In this document: positions 60,653-64,000 of the stretch, one piece after another
Position numbering within the stretch: the first letter of the stretch is position 1
How the letters are laid out: the number at the start of each line of letters is the position of its first letter
From: TWA4 sp034086685
GTDB taxonomy: Bacteria > Bacillota > Clostridia > Lachnospirales > Lachnospiraceae
Assembly: GCA_034086685.1 (NCBI GenBank)
Contig: JAXDZY010000042.1
Location: 1 to 64,000, forward strand
Direction: 5' to 3'
Length of the DNA: 64,000 nucleotides
Program-made: the position numbers and the translations under genes
Notes under the pieces: model-generated
What the model saw: the letters and a program-made list of their open reading frames with translations, nothing else
Database searches by the model: none
What the model was told of the DNA's origin: nothing

Positions 60653-61861
60653 TTATCTTTCTTTGCCTTCCCAGACGATATTCTTATAGCGTTCAGGGTC
60701 TGTGTCACCTTCGGTGGAGAAGCAGAGTACTTTTGAGTTCTCATCCAGACCGATGGCTTCCTTCAGCTCTTTGTATTCGGGCATTGTCATGATGGCTGCC
60801 AGAGTGCCGAAAGGCGCGGCTCCTGATTCGCCGGAACAGATTGCGGGATCACCTTTGATGGGGGCGGCCAGCATTCTCATACCTTTTGCCGCTGCCCAGT
60901 CGGGAGTCGCGATAAATACACTTACATGATTTTTTAAGATATCCCATGAGATGGTGTTGGGTTCGCCGCAGGCAAGCCCTGCCATGATAGTCTGCATATC
61001 GCCGTCCACGATGGCTTCTTCACCGGTTCCAAGTACTGCTCCTTTGTAAAGGCATGCAGCTACATCTGCTTCAACCACAACTACTGTGGGCGGGTTATCG
61101 GGATAACGGTTGGCGAAATATCCCTGAACAGCACCTGCCAGTGAACCTACACCTGCCTGTACAAATACATGAGTGGGGCGTTCGCAGCCGTAATCAGCCA
61201 GCTGTTCGTTTGCTTCCATAGCCATGGTGCCGTAACCCTGCATGATCCAGGCGGGAATTTCTTCATAACCTTTCCACGCTGTATCCTGAACAACTACACC
61301 GTTGGGAGTTTTTTCGGCAGCGGCGGCAGCCATACGCACGCATTCATCATAATTTACTTCTTCTATGGTAGCTGTTGCACCTTCCGCCTGAATATTTTTC
61401 AGACGGGTCTGTGTGGAGCCCTTGGGCATGTATACAACTGCTTTCTGTTTTAAACGGTTGGCAGCCCATGCAACACCACGGCCGTGGTTGCCGTCGGTGG
61501 CGGTAAAGAATGTTGCCTGTCCGAACTCTTCTCTTAAAGCATCAGAGGTCAGAACATTGTAGGGCAGTTCGGAAACATCTTTTCCGGTCTGTTTTGCAAT
61601 GTAACGTGCCATGGCGAAAGAACCACCCAGCACTTTGAAAGCATTCAGCCCGAAACGGTAGGATTCATCTTTTACATATAATTCTTTTAATCCCAGGTAT
61701 CCGGCCATTTTTTCAAGTTTTGTTAATGGTGTCACACTGTACTGAGGAAAACTCTGATGAAAAGCACGTGCTTTGGCGATTTCATCCAGAGCCATAACCT
61801 TTAACTGACTGTCATCTGTTTTGGGCATTTTATTGACTGCCCATTTGATCATGTCGCTCAT
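60653..61861 (-). CDS. ygeX: Diaminopropionate ammonia-lyase YgeX
   Basis: A 402-aa PLP enzyme that splits 2,3-diaminopropionate into pyruvate and two ammonia. The PLP lysine is in SYRFGLNAFKVLGG; FFTATDGNHGRGVAWAA binds the phosphate, and ICSGESGAAPFGTLAA is near the second ligand region. It is the first gene of the minus operon. AAGGAGGATGTT precedes the start. The pyruvate feeds central metabolism; RidA at the operon end may clear the enamine by-product. Confidence 0.95.
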   Translation of the reverse strand: MSDMIKWAVNKMPKTDDSQLKVMALDEIAKARAFHQSFPQYSVTPLTKLEKMAGYLGLKELYVKDESYRFGLNAFKVLGGSFAMARYIAKQTGKDVSELPYNVLTSDALREEFGQATFFTATDGNHGRGVAWAANRLKQKAVVYMPKGSTQTRLKNIQAEGATATIEEVNYDECVRMAAAAAEKTPNGVVVQDTAWKGYEEIPAWIMQGYGTMAMEANEQLADYGCERPTHVFVQAGVGSLAGAVQGYFANRYPDNPPTVVVVEADVAACLYKGAVLGTGEEAIVDGDMQTIMAGLACGEPNTISWDILKNHVSVFIATPDWAAAKGMRMLAAPIKGDPAICSGESGAAPFGTLAAIMTMPEYKELKEAIGLDENSKVLCFSTEGDTDPERYKNIVWEGKER

Positions 61862-61918
61862 AACATCCTCCTTGCGGTTCCGTTCCTAAAAGTTTTTTTG
61901 TTTTTTCTTTCTGACTCC

Positions 61919-61949
61919 ATCATATCACAAAAAAATAATTTTGCAAGTG
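61919..61949 (-). promoter_or_regulatory. Promoter of the ygeX operon
   Basis: On minus: -35 TTGCAA (61946-61941), 16-bp spacer, -10 TATGAT (61924-61919). The -35 sits inside the box CACTTGCA (61949-61942), which is mirrored in the opposite promoter. Confidence 0.75.
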
Positions 61950-61963
61950 TTTTCTGAAAAAAA

Positions 61964-61978
61964 TTTAGCTTAACTAAA
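61964..61978. promoter_or_regulatory. Central dyad between the divergent promoters
   Basis: TTTAG-CTTAA-CTAAA, centred at 61971. This is exactly the midpoint of the two mirrored CACTTGCA boxes at 61942 and 62000, so the whole stretch is symmetric. A likely operator for a dimeric regulator of both operons. Confidence 0.6.
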
Positions 61979-61992
61979 AAAATATCTTTTTC

Positions 61993-62024
61993 CACTTGCA
62001 TTTGTAGAAAAATAATGTTATTAT
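61993..62024 (+). promoter_or_regulatory. Promoter of the ssnA operon
   Basis: Box CACTTGCA (61993-62000) with -35 TTGCAT (61996-62001), 17-bp spacer, -10 TATTAT (62019-62024). The leader to ssnA is about 220 bases, with CTGTAAA/TTTACAG (62090-62140) and CTAAA/TTTAG hairpins. Function of the leader is unknown. Confidence 0.75.
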
Positions 62025-62253
62025 TGAGCTACAAACGAGATGATTGTGCAAAAAAACGGATAATAAAGCAAATACTAATAGTCCGAATGCTGTAAATTTT
62101 CCAAAAAAGATTGTAACAAACAAAACACGCGTTTTTACAGGGAATATGTATTGAACTTATAAACTAAATTTTTTTTAGCACATTATTTTGCAAAATCAGA
62201 GCAGATACTTTGTAAAAACAGCAGCCCCAATTTTAAGAAAGAGAGGTATATCA

Positions 62254-63585
62254 ATGAAACTGATTGGTAATGGACGTCTGGTAACAAGAGATGCGGCACA
62301 TCCTTTTTATGAAAACGGAGCAGTTGTGCTGGAAGGAAATCAGGTTAAGGAAACAGGTACTTATGAAGATATGAAGAAAAAATATCCGGAGGCGGAATTT
62401 ATTGATGCAAAGGGTGGTGTGATCATGCCGGCTTTCATTAATACACATGAGCATATTTACAGTGCCATGGCCCGGGGACTCAGCATTAACGGTTATAATC
62501 CCAATGGTTTTCTGGATATTCTGGATGGAATGTGGTGGACCATTGACCGCCATCTGACTCTGGAGCAGACAAAGCAGTGCGCAATGACTACATATATTGA
62601 CGCCATCAAAAATGGTGTAACAACCGTATTTGATCATCATGCAAGCTTCGGATCCATTGACGGCAGTCTGGATGCCATTGAAGAGGCGGCAAAAGAGCTG
62701 GGAATCAGAACCTGTCTGTGCTATGAAGTATCGGACCGCGATGGTGAGGAGAAAGCAAGAGCTTCCGTTCATGAGAATGAACGCTTCATTAAGAAGGCTC
62801 TGAAAGATGATTCCGATATGATCGCGGGTATGATGGGTATGCATGCATCATTTACCATTTCCGATAAAACCATGGAACTGTGCGCAGCCAGCAAACCGGA
62901 TGAGGTGGGATACCATATTCATGTGGCTGAAGGTATTGAAGACCTTCATCACTGCCTGAAGCACTACGGCAAACGGATTCTGGATCGCCTGATGGATTGC
63001 AATGTGCTGGGTGAAAAGACACTGACAGCTCACTGCATTTATGTTAATAAACATGAAATGGAGCTGTTAAAGGAAACAGGTACCATGGTGGTCCATAATC
63101 CCGAATCCAATATGGGTAATGCCTGCGGCTGCCCTCCCACCATGGAAATCGTGCATCAGGGTGTTCTGACCGGTCTTGGAACAGATGGATATACACATGA
63201 TATTCTGGAATCCTACAAAGTGGCAAATGTACTTCACAAGCATCATTTATGTGATGCCAATGCAGCATGGTCGGAGGTGCCCCAGATGTTATTTGAAGGT
63301 AATGCAAAGATTGCAAACCGTTATTTTAAGAAAGAACTGGGCGTTTTAAAACCGGGTGCGGCAGCAGATGTGATCGTAACGGATTATATCCCCAGAACTC
63401 CCATGAATGAAACCAACATTAACGGTCATATTTTATTCGGTATGACAGGACGCAGCGTAGTTACAACCATCTGCAGCGGCAAAGTGCTGATGAAGGACCG
63501 CGTGCTGACCGGTATCGATGAAGAAAAGGCCATGGCAGATGTAAGAGAAGAGGCGCTGAAGCTCTGGTCTTCCATCAATGGCTGA
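62254..63585 (+). CDS. ssnA: Putative aminohydrolase SsnA
   Basis: A 443-aa amidohydrolase-fold enzyme of the SsnA family, near guanine deaminase and chlorohydrolases. Zinc-ligand blocks: MPAFINTHEHIYSAMARG, GYHIHVAEG, LTAHCIYVN and LGTDGYTHDILE. It likely removes an amino group from a purine or ring-opened product. The start at 62254 follows GAGAGG. It heads the right-hand plus-strand operon with ygfK and shares the dyad-symmetric promoter with ygeX. Confidence 0.94.
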   Translation: MKLIGNGRLVTRDAAHPFYENGAVVLEGNQVKETGTYEDMKKKYPEAEFIDAKGGVIMPAFINTHEHIYSAMARGLSINGYNPNGFLDILDGMWWTIDRHLTLEQTKQCAMTTYIDAIKNGVTTVFDHHASFGSIDGSLDAIEEAAKELGIRTCLCYEVSDRDGEEKARASVHENERFIKKALKDDSDMIAGMMGMHASFTISDKTMELCAASKPDEVGYHIHVAEGIEDLHHCLKHYGKRILDRLMDCNVLGEKTLTAHCIYVNKHEMELLKETGTMVVHNPESNMGNACGCPPTMEIVHQGVLTGLGTDGYTHDILESYKVANVLHKHHLCDANAAWSEVPQMLFEGNAKIANRYFKKELGVLKPGAAADVIVTDYIPRTPMNETNINGHILFGMTGRSVVTTICSGKVLMKDRVLTGIDEEKAMADVREEALKLWSSING

Positions 63586-63658
63586 TGAGCGGCGCAGGAT
63601 ATGAGAGATAAACACAGAGGATATCAAATATAGAATCAAGAAGACGGAGGTTAGTAAC

Positions 63659-64000
63659 ATGAGTGATAAAATGACACCCATTCCTTTTGGAGAATTAATG
63701 AACTGGATTCTGGAGGAACATAAAAAAGGTACGGTATTCGGTCTGAAAAGACCTTTTAAGGCGGATCCTGATAAATATTATACAATTTTCGGACGTAAGC
63801 TGGAGACTCCCTTCGGACCTGCTGCCGGTCCCCATACCCAGCTGGCACAGAATATTATTGCAGCTTACTATGCAGGAAGCCGTTTTTTCGAATTAAAGAC
63901 AGTACAGATTCTGGATGGAGATGATCTGCCGGTGAGCAAGCCCTGTATTCTGGCAGACGATGAATGCTATAACTGTGAGTGGTCCACGGAATTATATGTG
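63659..64000 (+). CDS. ygfK: YgfK, putative selenate reductase subunit (cut by window edge)
   Basis: The first 114 codons are in view. MSDKMTPIPFGELMNWILEEHKKGTVFGLKRPF and TPFGPAAGPHTQLAQNIIAAYYAGSRFFELKTVQILDG are the N-terminal flavin-domain start of YgfK. The full protein is normally about 1000 aa, with Fe-S and FAD domains. It is the likely electron-transfer partner of the Se/Mo hydroxylase or of the ring-reducing step. GGAGG lies nine bases before the ATG; 73 bp after ssnA. Confidence 0.93.
   Translation, partial: MSDKMTPIPFGELMNWILEEHKKGTVFGLKRPFKADPDKYYTIFGRKLETPFGPAAGPHTQLAQNIIAAYYAGSRFFELKTVQILDGDDLPVSKPCILADDECYNCEWSTELYV

Noticed and set aside
48641..64000. In-frame UGA selenocysteine codons in the selenium-linked genes
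   Set aside because: All these genes read through to normal family lengths without internal UGA, so none in view is a selenoprotein.

Overview
The window looks like the chromosome of an anaerobic, gut-type Bacillota, most likely a Lachnospiraceae-like Clostridium relative. Evidence: strong AGGAGG ribosome sites, moderate G+C, AsrABC sulfite reductase, a BglG/RAT-controlled glucose PTS, DUF4143 and PD-(D/E)XK ATPases, and a selenium-linked purine gene set. I saw no tRNA, rRNA, transposase, phage gene or CRISPR array.

Layout: 165-362 is a small conserved-looking gene. 506-5565 (minus) is a MacAB-like export operon with two different adaptors around one ATPase. 6107-15951 (plus) is an ascorbate-type (Ula) PTS and pentose-phosphate operon: lactonase, IIA, IIC, IIB, DeoR regulator, UlaE epimerase, an unrecognised beta-propeller-like protein, Rpe, a class II 4-epimerase and a split transketolase. 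The expected UlaD decarboxylase is absent. 16031-21477 holds a HAD phosphatase, an RmlD-like reductase, a dicarboxylate/amino-acid symporter and a GH31 glucosidase, followed by truA on minus. 22460-26387 holds a DUF4143 ATPase between 18-bp direct repeats, a Crp/Fnr regulator and a nuclease-fused AAA protein. 26493-29280 is asrABC. Then come MOSC, DUF2935 plus a cupredoxin-type protein that appears cut short, macro domain plus M20 peptidase, a secreted phosphatase, a YibE/F membrane protein, a MerR-RDD fusion regulator, a LysR/MATE pair, a CDF transporter, an acidic lipoprotein, and BglG plus PtsG.

The right quarter, 48641 to the end, is a selenium/molybdenum-hydroxylase and purine-breakdown island. 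On plus: a molybdopterin-binding protein, DUF3343, an LCP protein, YedF, YqeB, YqeC and XdhC. On minus: YgeX, YgeY, YgeW, carbamate kinase, an NCS2 purine permease and RidA. On plus again: SsnA and the start of YgfK. Together these would import purine, mature a Se/Mo hydroxylase, cut the ring products, and harvest ammonia, pyruvate and ATP from carbamoyl phosphate. The hydroxylase itself is not in view.

The most notable non-coding signals are a dyad-symmetric divergent promoter between ygeX and ssnA, a three-way-junction RNA ending in a U-run between ygeW and arcC, hairpins without U-runs in many operon gaps, two RAT/terminator pairs with a compensatory base change, and a MerR-type promoter with a 19-bp spacer.
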